Assembly (NCBI RefSeq): GCF_030253575.1
Contig: NC_080569.1
Span: 2,810,001 to 2,874,000 of the forward strand
Reading direction: 5' to 3'
DNA from: Rhododendron vialii
Lineage: Eukaryota; Streptophyta; Magnoliopsida; Ericales; Ericaceae
DNA length: 64,000 nucleotides
Below are positions 37,375 through 48,348 of the stretch, piece after piece. A model generated the notes under the pieces. The model had not been told where the DNA came from. It ran no database searches and saw only the letters and a list, made by a program, of their open reading frames with translations. Position 1 is the first letter of the stretch; the number at the start of each line of letters is the position of its first letter. Position numbers and translations under genes: made by a program.

Positions 37375-38827
37375 TATTTTATTATGGGAGAAGCCGGAAA
37401 ATCAGACGATATCATAGTCTATAAGGTATAGATTTATGAAATTTTGAACTCTGTCATATGAGGAGTGTTTTTCTTCCACCATTTCTGGAATCTTTTTGTA
37501 ATCAATCATTTTCGAATTTATCAATATCTATGTCCTTTAATTTTTTTTTTGAAGTTGCATTATTGGCCATTTCTTAACAATTTTCTTATTTTACAACTTC
37601 AATATCTCAATTCTTGTTACCTCTCTTTACACCAGCTTTCGTCACCTACCACCTACCATCACTTGTCGCCATTCTCTACTTTCATTGCCTCTTGTCATTA
37701 ATCCTTACTCCTACTATATCAATATGGTTTGTCCCTCACAACCCCATAGCTTACCTTCCTCGATGACCCCAATCCCGTCCTTTTCTCTTTGCTAGTAGAC
37801 ACCTTACACCTTTATGAAAAATTCCACACATTTTTTACCCTTGAGTTTTATAAAATCTGTAAAAGAAAAAGAAAGACGAAGGATAAACAACTAGTAATGA
37901 CGACACCACCAATAACTATAACAATAAAAAGATTTATTGTGATGATAAAAAAAAAAAGGGTTTCAGGTTTAGAATAACTAAAGACAATGAAGTAATGCAA
38001 GGAAAGAAAAAGAGAGTCTCGTGTGACGGTGTTTACGAAAGAAGAGAGAAAAGATAAGGGCTGGAGTAGTGAGGGTGGGTGAGTTTAGTTATCCAGATTT
38101 GAATTTGAAATTTTAATCTTTAACTTTAATACTCCTTACTTTGAATCAAAGGGAGAAAATCGTAAAGCCAAATAAAGTCGTTTTTGTGTGTGTGTGTGTG
38201 GGTGCGATGAGATACTTTGAGCGTGGCACCAGAAACTCCCATGACTCCATTAAACGTGAAAACCGAGTCATTTTCAGGATATTCTGGTTCTCGGAAACTC
38301 AGAGGCTCAACTTCCAATGGCCACGTAGAAATCACACTACCCCCCGCTAGTTTACTTGAGACGATCAGAATTCTACTAAAAAAATTCTTCCGTGTTCATC
38401 TGAATCCAGTCATCGACATCACTTCACTGCAACTTTCTTCCCTGTTCTGGTAAAATTTCTCATCTTTCTCTCAGGAAATGAAATTCAACTGACTATTCTA
38501 AAAGTTTCTTCTTCTTTTTTTTCCCCCATTTTTTCTTATCTGCTTCCTTGATAATCTGATTGTTGAATAGGCCGACGGGATTTGTGCTGTAGGTTTTGGT
38601 GATCAACATATATGCTTGACGTATGGTCTGGATTTACTGAATTCAACGTCAATTTGCTCAGATTTTGGTGGTTATGGAGAAGATCTAAAACCCTGTTTCA
38701 ATTTCACTTAAAGCTGTGATTTTTCGTGTTTGGACCCTTGGTAGATGCTTTAGACGTGGATTTTAGGTTTTAACGTTTTAGGAACTGGCTAACTTGGAGT
38801 GAGTAAATACTAGTTGACTCAGTGATT

Positions 38828-39379
38828 ATGATGGAAACTCTTCTTCTTGTTGCTCAGCATCGCAATCCAACTTTCCAGTCGGATTTCGGTATAAGCGCAA
38901 ACCCGTTATTGGATTGTACTACTCCTATAACTAAGGAAGCATGTTCTTATTCGTCGTCACCGAAAACCCCATTGCCATTTGTTTATCCCCATCACTCTGA
39001 GGAATCTGACCGCTTGAATGGATTTATGACGATTGGTAGTATCCCCGTTTCTGTTAACGTCAAAGTGAATCGTGATAAGGAGGGTTTTTACGGTGAATCT
39101 CTTTACTCTGAGCTTTGGGCTGGACCAGCGTATTCCAACTCTCCCGAACCTAGTTCTTTGCCCATACCCAAATTCTCACTCCGGCCAAAAAGAAGTGCCT
39201 CGCTTAACCTGCCTTCGTCATCGGCCTCTGATATCAGTTTTCACCCCGTGGCCAAGTCTGCTCCCCCTTCCCCTACGAGGGACCGTGCCACCTCTTTTTC
39301 TAGAGATGTGTTTAACAGCGATGACTCTGCGACTAAGAACCTGCGTCGCATTCTCAATCTTGACATTGAGGACGAATGA
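38828..39379 (+). CDS. Small protein with a PNRC-type proline motif
   Basis: A single coding exon of 183 residues if the first ATG (38828) is used, or 182 from the ATG at 38831. The middle reads SELWAGPAYSNSPEPSSLPI followed by PKFSLRP. This fits the plant form of the short proline-rich nuclear receptor coactivator (PNRC) motif, of which animal and yeast relatives bind decapping factors such as DCP1. Downstream are a Ser-rich stretch, SAPPSPTRDRA, and an acidic end with NLRRILNLDIEDE. The rest is disordered and low in complexity. A role in mRNA decay is therefore inference from the motif. The 5' leader contains a likely intron from about 38451 (GTAAAATTT) to the AG at about 38570. Part of this leader exists as a second copy at 34.7-35.2 kb. 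Confidence 0.68.
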   Translation: MMETLLLVAQHRNPTFQSDFGISANPLLDCTTPITKEACSYSSSPKTPLPFVYPHHSEESDRLNGFMTIGSIPVSVNVKVNRDKEGFYGESLYSELWAGPAYSNSPEPSSLPIPKFSLRPKRSASLNLPSSSASDISFHPVAKSAPPSPTRDRATSFSRDVFNSDDSATKNLRRILNLDIEDE

Positions 39380-42300
39380 AGTATGAGGAGCTTCGGGCTC
39401 CTGTAAATAAAAGTATTTTCCAGACTTTTGTAGTGGTAGATTGTGTACATAGAGTGAATAAATTACTTGGTAGTGCGACTGTCAAGAACTTAATTCCAGT
39501 GGTTTGTAGTGGTGGGGTATGAGAATAGTGATGGATGGGTTGGTCGACAATCTCCAGATATAATGCGGACATGTGATGTGTGCTCTGTTTATGCCTGTCT
39601 TCTCAAGGCGTAGTTGGGGTTATGTGACACTGATGGCTGCTTGATGCAATTGTTTAATGGCAGAAGGAAATAAATGGATGGGAGTTTGCTATTTGAAGTG
39701 CCTAATTTGCACAGTCGGTTGTTGGGGGTTGAAGACTTTGAATGATTATCCATTCGGCTTAACAGGAACTACAGTTAAATTGATCAATGATATCATGATA
39801 CCTGGTCTTTCTGTATTCTCACAGGATTGTGGTTTTTTCCTCACTTTGTGTATATACTGTAGGATCCTAACTAGATTACTTACTCAGTTTCTCTAGGACT
39901 TTGTTCTGTTCTTGTTACAGTCATCTTTGGCCCTCAATTAGGACTCTAGAGTCAGTATGTTGCTTGTCCGATATAGGTGTACTTTTGTTTAATCTTGCCT
40001 GAATTGGTTTCCCAGACATTCCTTTGCTTTCTTCTACCTCACATGTTTCGTTCAAGTAGCTGAAATAGGCTTGCGTTCATCTCTTTCTCTTTGGTTGCAC
40101 CATTTCTTCTGTTTTCTTCTCGGAGTTGGATCTGACTCCTATGACTTCACTCTGAGAGAGTGTTGCTTCCCCTTGACCATCTTTCCTGTTTTTTGAAAGG
40201 GAAAGTAGGAAGGGAAGTATAGTTAGATGTCGCTTCTGCTCTTGAGTGTGCAGCTCCCCTTTGGTAGTCTGTGTCGCACCATCCAATTATAAGCGCCTTT
40301 GGTGTCTTTGTTTCTGAGAGTTGGTAATGCCACTTTCTCCTTCAGTCTTTATAGTGTTCATGCAAGTCCTGTTGTCCTTTGAGGTCGTTGATCATTGCAA
40401 GCTATTCACAAGGTAAGGACTTCCAGAGTATTATTTTTCTGCATAACTTTCTTCATTTCTTTGTCTTAAAGTATCAAAATAGTTGCTAATAATTTATCTC
40501 TTCCACTCTTTTTGGTTTGGCAGTTTGGGAAGGGAGCCAGTGGAAGAACTTCTGGTGGTCGTTACTCAACCAAGATATGTTATTGACGGGTGTCGCTTTC
40601 ATTTTCTAGTTTATTGGGTCAGTTTCGGCATGTCGCTTTCATGTTTTGATACCTCTGTTTTGTTATTAAGACTTCTGTAGATCCATATCGCAGTTGGTAT
40701 GCACAAAAGTTGCCATTACCTTCCCCGGGGTTATGTTTATCCTTGGGTTTATTGGAGGTAGATGGTGGCTGATTTGGTCTTTTAAATAGTAAGTTTGAAC
40801 TGCTATGTTAATTTCTTAGTTTTTGGCATTCCCAGTAGTCACAGTGTTGTCTGGCGGATTTCTGAACAGAAACTGGTCCTTGTTCTTGGTGATGTACTGT
40901 GGCTTGTCATAATTTGTACTAGTTTTTTTCTTTGGACACCTTGGATGGTCATTGTTATGGAATCCACATCCCTTGGGAGTAGAATGTGTTGTATATAAAG
41001 TTTCTACATAATATCAGAGCATAGCTCATTCCATCCCATATTGTAAAAAATTTAATTAACACCCCATGCTGACAGACCCAAATAAAAGGTCGTGCGATGA
41101 TAGATCCCAAAAAAGGCCACACTTGACAGACCTCGAACATGGCACATTGCTTGGAAATGGAATGGATGATCAATTAATATAACGTTGGGAGATTGGATCT
41201 TAAGTTTCTATAGGCATGAGTTGAACTCTTCTCATTGAAAAGCCGGCTAATTGGTGGTGCTTGGAATGCGATATTAGTGTTTCGGTTTTATTTGGCAGAG
41301 TTTTTGGAGCAGATTATACTTCCATGTGACGCAAAACAGAAATCTTCATTTTGGTCGGTTCCCAAGATTAGTCGTCCTGATTGCAGAACCCGCGTGGAGG
41401 TAACATGGCTCCGATGGAGGCCTTTTGGGGGGGCTGGTGATATGCCCTTACCAAGAACTTTCGATATTGCAGTGTTTGGGAATGACTTGACTTCTGATTA
41501 GTTCAACATACGAAAAATTTTCTACCTGCACAGGTTGTAGTTAATATGTTTGGCACAACTTTTTGGCCTATGTGTTCAACAATTACAATTTACCAGAAAA
41601 TTCAATGACAAATACCCAAGTCTTTTACATCAGAGGCCCGTATCGTATGAATTAAGAAAACTGATGTTGAGTATTTCAGTCGGGTCAAGCCGTCTTTCAA
41701 ATGGTAATAGAAGTGCTCTATAAGTAACAATTACTCGATTGATTGATTGACGAGTTGGGGTGTGACAGATTAGCAAAAAGGATAAGAAGACACAAAAGAG
41801 AAACACATACATACAAGGATCTTTATCAACAAAATGACGCAACCCATTGTGGATAAACAGCATGACTCCTTGATTAGCATGAAAGCTAAAAAACAGCAGT
41901 GGTAGAAGGAGCCCACAAAGCAATCACAATTACTCATCATGCCTACACACTCTGTGTGAAACTCTCTAATATCTTATGCACGACGGAACAAAAAAGATGG
42001 ATTTGAATTGCGTGGCGTAATTTTTTGTTTCCCATGTTATCCTTCTAGCGAGCTTGTAGGCGTAATAGACTACCATTCCTAATGCTTAGATATACAAGTG
42101 CAGCTAGTATAGGAGTTTATATCAGAACGGAAGCGAAAATACCTGGAAATATAAACAGAAAAGAAGATTTCAAGTCTTATTTAGCTAGGTGACGTCCAAA
42201 TTAATCCAGGGGGAAAAGGGTATGCAGTCCCCACCTTACTTTTGAACCGGGAAAAGCAATTTACAGTCCCTGCCAGGACTCCCTGAATTGAATCACTGCG

Positions 42301-42718
42301 ACAAATTCCAGACATCCTCCTTTAAATTTCACAGTGGAGTCAAACATTGAAAACATACCCGAAAACCTGTTAGACTTGTGGAGTCTTATTCCAAGTGCAA
42401 GAAACAACAATGCAGGGGCTCAATAAGGGAAAACTAACTTGCATCTGGGCATAGATGAAAGGAAAGAAATGAAGAGGACAAATATCAATCTTCCTTAAAA
42501 TTACCACCATAAGGAATAAACAAATAAAATAACAACCATAAGTAAGGGAGATTCAATTTTTGCCTGCTTCACAAGGCCAGAGGTTATGGTTTACAAACAA
42601 CACAAGGCTGGTGAAAAGCTCATTCCTACCCCCTTCCAAGTAGGAGGGAACTGAAAGCTTACAAAAAAAGGGAGCACAATTCTTACAACAAAGCAACAAA
42701 ACCCAAACAAACCAGGAC
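39380..42718. other. Spacer between the PNRC-like gene and SKIP30
   Basis: Presumably starts with the 3' UTR of the PNRC-like gene and ends with that of SKIP30. Several short frames exist (for example around 40.5 and 41.3 kb) but none resembles a protein family I know. Confidence 0.55.
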
Positions 42719-43756
42719 CTAAATTCTCAGCTGTGTACAACCCAGAATAGTTCCATTACATCTTGTCATAGGAGCGACCCGGCGCCAAATTGGTCTCTCA
42801 GTTCCGATAGTTAAAACGTTGACATCGGACAGTTTCGTGATGCCCGAATTCCATCGCTCTGGCCCAATCACCCCTCCAATCACATAAATATCGTTCCCCA
42901 ACGCAATCATCGCAAACCCAATTCTCCTCCTGAACTCCGATGCTGAAGCCACTATCTTCCTTGCTCCTATTTCTTGCTTGAAAAGAATTCCATGACTCAT
43001 CACATATAGCGATTCCCTTGCAACCGCCTTTGGACCCTGGAGCCAACCGTAGTCTTGAACTGTCCAACCGTGGTTCAAACCATCCAAAACCTGCACAGTC
43101 GACAAACCCTTGTGCAACACATGGACCCGACCCCTAATAACAACTCCGGAACACGAAGTGTTGTGAGTGTAGGGGAGATCGGGTAGTGGACCCCACACAT
43201 CCTTCTCGGGATCATAAATTTCTGCTTTGGAGATCGATTTCCGGAAGCTAGTGAAACCGCCGGCCACAACAATCTTTCCATCCAAAACGCAACACGCGAA
43301 CAGGGCACGGGGCACAAGCATGGGAGCCCGTGAGGCCCACAGACGGCTAACGGGGTCGTACGACCAGACCTCATCGGTGGCAAAAATCCCGTCGTGGTCC
43401 CCTGTCGATGGGTCCACGGCATCGCTACCGCCGCCAAGCACAAAAAGCTTCCCGTCGGCGGAGACGACTCCAAAGTTGGCAAGTTGTCTGATTTTTGAAG
43501 GGAGAACCGGAAGAGTGATCCAATGGTCTCTGCGAGGGTCATAAAGCTGCCAAAGATTCTCAGGGTCAAATGCACAAACACATAAGTAGTCCTCCGATGA
43601 ATTGACCTCCTTTCGGGCTTTGAATAGCTCCGGGCTGCGGACAGCAGCTCGCCAGGAATGGGATACAAGCTCTAACTTTGGGTGAAGATAGAATGGTACT
43701 CGTGCAAGGCACCCAAGGGCAACTGCGTCAGGGAGTCCTTCAAGTAGACTAGACAT
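42719..43756 (-). CDS. SKIP30: F-box/kelch-repeat protein SKIP30
   Basis: A single coding exon on the minus strand. I place the start at 43754-43756 (345 residues, MSSLLEGLPDAVALGCLARV), because this is where the family begins; an in-frame ATG at 43799-43801 would add 15 residues. The N-terminal F-box contains LELVSHSWRAAVRSPELF. Kelch repeats follow, seen as DGKLFVLGGGSDAVDP, DEVWSYDPVSRLW, DGKIVVAGGFTSFRKSIS and YVIGGVIGPERW, and the end CNGTILGCTQLRI is the family's. F-box/kelch proteins bind SKP1/ASK in SCF ubiquitin ligases, and the kelch propeller selects the substrate; the substrate of SKIP30 is not known to me. A 3' splice site at 43815-43816 suggests a 5'-UTR intron of about 2.3 kb, with leader exon(s) near 46.1-46.2 kb. 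Confidence 0.95.
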   Translation of the reverse strand: MSSLLEGLPDAVALGCLARVPFYLHPKLELVSHSWRAAVRSPELFKARKEVNSSEDYLCVCAFDPENLWQLYDPRRDHWITLPVLPSKIRQLANFGVVSADGKLFVLGGGSDAVDPSTGDHDGIFATDEVWSYDPVSRLWASRAPMLVPRALFACCVLDGKIVVAGGFTSFRKSISKAEIYDPEKDVWGPLPDLPYTHNTSCSGVVIRGRVHVLHKGLSTVQVLDGLNHGWTVQDYGWLQGPKAVARESLYVMSHGILFKQEIGARKIVASASEFRRRIGFAMIALGNDIYVIGGVIGPERWNSGITKLSDVNVLTIGTERPIWRRVAPMTRCNGTILGCTQLRI

Positions 43757-44542
43757 GATGGTTACTGGTGGATCTGTTGAAACTGTGTTCTCCATCAACA
43801 TGTGATGGCATTATCTGAAATGCCAATAGGAGGAAGAACTGCCATTATTGCATGAGAATTGAGGTAGTGGGTATGAGCACATTGATAATCTATCAAATAG
43901 GGACATAAGTAACACCAAAAGCATCCCATATGGTTTTCATTAAGTTAATACCTTCTAACAAAGAAAATTGAATTTCATTTTAATAAACTTCCCAGTATTT
44001 TTTCTTCTGCTAGGCTTTATGCTAAAGGATTGATAAGATGTCCTAGACACATGTCAAAGAAAGAAATGGAAAATTAAAAAAATGACTGATGAAGGGAAGA
44101 ACAATGCAAACATGAGATGGACAAACTCTCAAATGTGCATGGCACGGAGGAGATGCGCCATAACCAAGTAAATGTAGTATATTCTGTAGGTTAGCTAATG
44201 GTTTGTTGCATCCCTGTGTGATAAACCACAAAGCTATCAATTAACAGGCCAGCTTTCAGTTGAGGCACAGATGGGCACCTTGCATAGACACAATAATATG
44301 GTAACTAAATGGATGCTTCCAATTGTGAAATTAACATATAATTCCTCATTGTAAATGCAATAGCTACACACTTTAGGATATAACTGCCATCTGATATGAT
44401 TGAATATTCAACAAGATGCGTCGATGTGTCTGACATTTCAGAAGATGATATAACTGATCAAACATTTGTTCAAGAACAAAGAAATAGATTCAAAGAGTTG
44501 TGGCTTCATAATTTCATGAGGAATCTGTGTTCATTTTTCTTA

Positions 44543-44783
44543 GGTGGTGTTCCAACTAACCATCTTTTTTAAAAAGTATTTTTTCTTCAATTTTTAAATT
44601 CAAATATAATGAAAATGAAAAATAATTTTTTGATTTTTTTTGCACCGTATAAAATATCTCAATGAAATCTATCAAACAAGATCCATATTGATAGAAAAAT
44701 TATTTGCGTAAACAGGTGATTTTTGGGCTTGAAATTACATTCTTTTTTCCAAAACCTTCTTTTTTGAAAGTTGGAACACCCCC
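44543..44783. mobile_element. GTTCC-family MITE, copy 3 (241 bp)
   Basis: Ends GGTGGTGTTCCAACT and, inverted, GGGGGTGTTCCAACT with TTA at 44540-44542 and 44784-44786. The core reads TTGCACCGTATAAAATATCT, then CTATCAAACAAGATCCAT. It sits in the probable 5'-UTR intron of SKIP30. Confidence 0.9.
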
Positions 44784-44892
44784 TTAGTACATCTGTATGC
44801 ATGCAACTACACAAGCAAACCAAATACTTCAATGATTCTCAGAAAACAAAATGTATTGTTAACAACTTTAAAACGACTCCAAGAAGAAGCAT

Positions 44893-45180
44893 CTAGCATC
44901 TGCAATGTCTGGACGGATTGAGGGGAAGATCAAGAACCGGATGGCCCACAGAAGCCTTGATATCGTTATTGGCTGTTACATTCACACGCCCATTTCTTCG
45001 TGCCAAATATGCTACAATTGATAAGGCTATCCCTATAAATAGAGCAGATCCGGAACCCCAGATGGTGAATTAGGTCTAATTCTGTTTACTGCATGTCCTC
45101 TTTTGACCCAAAAGCCAAAAATATTGTGATTTGGGTGAGTAGGCAGCAGGTGACCAAGAAGCTCCAAGGCCTCCCTCTGA
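44893..45180 (-). pseudogene. Coding relic of a small membrane protein
   Basis: On the minus strand, one frame from 45066 to a stop at 44893-44895 reads TIWGSGSALFIGIALSIVAY, an apparent membrane helix, then LARRNGRVNV and a polar end. The same frame upstream, from an ATG at about 45187, reads MRGSEGGLGASWSP before two stops close together just ahead of the helix. Another frame reads ALELLGHLLPTHPNHNIFGF. The composition looks protein-like, but I do not recognise the family, and the frame is broken. It may be a processed gene fragment lying in the SKIP30 leader intron. Confidence 0.35.
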
Positions 45181-45302
45181 CCCTCGCATAAATCAAGATC
45201 ACATTTCTAATCCTGTAATCCCATCAGATGACCTAGAGCTCAGGAGCTCAGGAATGACAAAACAGGAGGCCGAGAATTTATAATCCTTCACTTAAACACT
45301 AA

Positions 45303-45537
45303 CAGCCCCTTTGGATGGTGAGAAAGGGTGAGATAAGAAAGAGGAGTCCTTTCTCACAAAATCTCACCATTTTTGATGAGATTGGGTGAGAAAGGGGAGG
45401 AGCCAATCAAAACATTTTATTTTGTACTTTTCTCTCCATTTCTCACCAAAATAGTCGATCCAAATGAGTGATTTGGCTAGAAACCAAAACCCTTTCTTTC
45501 TTTTTTTCTCTTGAAATCACTTCATCCAAAGGGGCTG
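45303..45537. mobile_element. CCCCTTTGGAT-family MITE, copy 2 (235 bp)
   Basis: Ends CAGCCCCTTTGGATGGTGAG and, inverted, CAGCCCCTTTGGATGAAGTG with TAA at 45300-45302 and 45538-45540, fitting PIF/Harbinger (Tourist) MITEs. The interior GGAGCCAATCAAAA is shared with the 29.8 kb copy. In the probable SKIP30 leader intron. Confidence 0.9.
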
Positions 45538-47384
45538 TAACTAAAAACTTATACCCCTCAAAATATTAAGGCAGTTTAACTGAACATGAAATTTCATTGC
45601 TTTGGATTGATAAAAGCAGGACTAGGACATCAAAATCACTCTAGGAGACTAAGGACACTTCGAAGTTGCCGCAATCACGATCCGAACTTGGCCTAACTAC
45701 CATATCGCCATAACCCTTACTCTGAAATAATCTCAATGCATGGCAAATACAAGAATACCCTAATAAAAAATCCAAACGCCATAGACAAGCATAAACAACC
45801 AAAATACCTATTCTTGTATCAAATCTATTTTACATAACTACAAACGGAACATCAAAATGAAGGAGAACCCAGAAATATACACCAAATTGACATTGAAACC
45901 CTAACATTCATACCCCACAAACCAGCACTGCAACAGAAATCGCACCCACATCAGAAATTCAACGGATTTGGGCAAAACCCACAATGAATTCAACAAAATG
46001 GAGATTGGGTTCTGAATAATTTTCAGTAATCACAACTTTAAGTCGGTCAAATTACAAATAGAGTGTTGTACGAGGAGAGAAGATATTGACCTTAAATACC
46101 CAGTCTTTGCGGCCTGTCGTGAAAGATTCTTGGAGATAGCGAGGATAGATAGTTGTGGAAGGAAAAAGCAGCAGCTGAATTGCGTAAGGAACTATGACCC
46201 CTCTCTCTTTCTCTCTCTGGTTTTGTGCAAATCTGTATTTTGAGAAAGTTGTGCAAATGATCCTTCATAGCATGCGTTTACCCTAGACTTGGAATAGGCA
46301 CGAGGGATATTCTTTCGTGCAATCGCATTTTTTTTTTCCAATTTCGTCTTCACATCCTTCCTCAGTACGTTTCAATTTTCTTTTCCTTTTTGATCAGTTG
46401 GCCTTGGACATTTGGATATAGATAGATTTATCTTGTAAATTCTTTTTGTGTAATTCTGATGAATCACTTTTTAACTTAATTTGGCAAACTTTTTCTGAAC
46501 TATTTTGGAAAAATTTTCAAGAAGTGTAAAATGTAAAATGGGCTTTTGTATGACCAACCAAATTGATTGAAATAGAAGGGCCTTGTTGGGTTTGATGTAG
46601 TGCACTTAAAAAGAAAGAAAGAATTTTTAAAAACTATTTCTTTAAGTAATAATCAAAATAAAGTAGCTTCATATATATGTAGCTGAAGTATGGTTTTAAA
46701 CTTCTACCTTCTTGGAGGAAAAAATGCATAAATAAGAAAAGCAACAATTCAAAAAAAAAAAAAAACAATTTAGCCAATACTTTAAAAGCCTTTTTGTGCT
46801 CATCTTTTATTAGCAACAAATATGCTTCTTTAATCTTTTAATTATTTGCATTGACTACACTTTCCTAATTCTTTTAATTTGTCTGTGGATGCCGACATAC
46901 AAAAATTAATCACCGCGAGTATTCAAAGGAGTCGTGCTTCCAGAGTTTCTCATTGAAAAATAGGTTTTGAATCCTAACTAGAAAGCATCCGGTCATGACG
47001 TGTGAGACCCACATAGATCATGCTTAGACAAATCCAGTGACAATTAATTTCGGAGGTCTTAGTGCGCAAGCCGTTATTAAAAAAAAAAATCATTTTGATT
47101 TGATGATAGAAGGGTCATCAACGTTTTTGTTAAGAAAAGAGAAAAAAAAATGTATCTTCAAAATCACACTCAAAAATCAACTTTCCTAAACTTGGGCAGG
47201 TGTCTACTGGAGCACAGGGTCAATAAGGAGTAATGGGATGGGATATGCATTTGTTGGGTCCAACCTCACCTAACACAGGCATGGATCATGATTATGTTAG
47301 TCTACTACGTTAATAAGAAGCATATAACACGTAGTTTTTAATATTAATTGGGTTGGGTGTGAAGGAATGGCCCTTGCAAAGCGG

Positions 47385-47575
47385 GTGAAGAGTGGCCGAT
47401 CCGGCTGTTCATCTCGGCAATCGATGGATTGAATCTTAACCGAGCAATGAACAGTTCAGATTTGTATGCGCTTAGATTCAATTTGAGCCGGCCATGCCGA
47501 AATTAACAACCGAATTGGCTGCTCGACACGGCTTTGCAGGAAGATGCTCGGCAGCATCCCCTATCCGGATGTGAA
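47385..47575. repeat. Dispersed repeat, copy 2
   Basis: Matches 25735-25905 inverted, sharing GTTCATCTCGGCAAT, TTGAATCTTAA(C/T)CCGAGCAA-like sequence, GCTCGACAC and GGCAGCATC. Both copies face low-complexity flanks; family unknown. Confidence 0.65.
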
Positions 47576-47860
47576 ACCAAATTCAATTGAAGTGCCAAGT
47601 TTGCATTCAGATTGACCTGTTCTCGGAGTACAGGACTCTTGTTGGATATGCCATGTTCCTGAGAAATCTGGCCCGTTGAGAATTTCAAAGCTAGTTTTCT
47701 TTTCCTGCATCCATTTTTTCTCACCCAATGGAGTGGATACCGGGGACACCGAAGTCATTCCCATACTTTTATATACTTAAAATTTACAAGGGCCATGATC
47801 GATTCTGCCCAGGAGCTGATATGAGTAGACAAATACTCCGGTTATATGTTGTACAAAAAT

Positions 47861-47972
47861 GCTACGGACACAAACGGAAGAATATAGATACGAACATATA
47901 TGTGGGTGAGTCCCACATACGTTGTGCTAGACCCACGTGCATGTCTGGGCATCTCAGGTCTGTGTCTGTAGC
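47861..47972. mobile_element. Very short inverted-repeat element
   Basis: GCTACGGACACAAAC at the left and, inverted, GCTACAGACACAGAC at the right; about 112 bp in all, with an internal GTGGGTGAGTCCCAC dyad. Confidence 0.55.
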
Positions 47973-48348
47973 TAGCACTCCTTTTATACACAAGTCAGAT
48001 GTAAATTTTTTGGCAAATGAGTACACAATTTCCCCTCAAATATTTGAACTTGTTTCTGATGTTTGCTCGACTAGAAACAGACCCCGTAATTGTTTTCTGC
48101 GGTGTTCTTCAAAGTTTCAAACAGTACTGAAATAAGCAAGGCTTCCTGACAATCTTTGATTTAATGGACTCAAAACATAAGCAATTCTTTATTTTGCCAT
48201 TCGAGGAAAATTGTCACACTCTCAGAACCAATTTTCCCCGAATGGCAAAACAAAGAATTACAATGACAGTAACGAAGACATTCACTCTTCTATATGTAAA
48301 AAAAAGAAAAGAAAAAGAACCATGTTCTTCACATTCTTTAGCACTATC

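Larger units (their letters stand above)
30720..38827. other. 8.1 kb gene-free spacer
   Basis: No host gene found. It holds MITEs, a SINE, tandem duplications, a diverged copy of the upstream region of the 38.8 kb gene, and a 21-bp minisatellite, all listed separately. The parts 32.9-33.7 kb and 35.7-37.1 kb show nothing recognisable. Confidence 0.65.
45538..48348. other. Spacer upstream of SKIP30 and downstream of LTPG gene 1
   Basis: The leader exon(s) of SKIP30 probably lie near 46.09-46.2 kb, with a pyrimidine-rich stretch at 46199-46218. From 46.3 to 47.38 kb nothing is recognisable. The dispersed repeat at 47385-47575 and a short inverted-repeat element at 47861-47972 follow. Confidence 0.55.

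Noticed and set aside
40483-40680. Possible exon with GKGASGRTSGGR-like reading
   Set aside because: Short, simple in composition, no family match and no convincing splice partners.
47728-48135. 135-codon open frame
   Set aside because: Spans a short inverted-repeat element and has no domain; chance frame.
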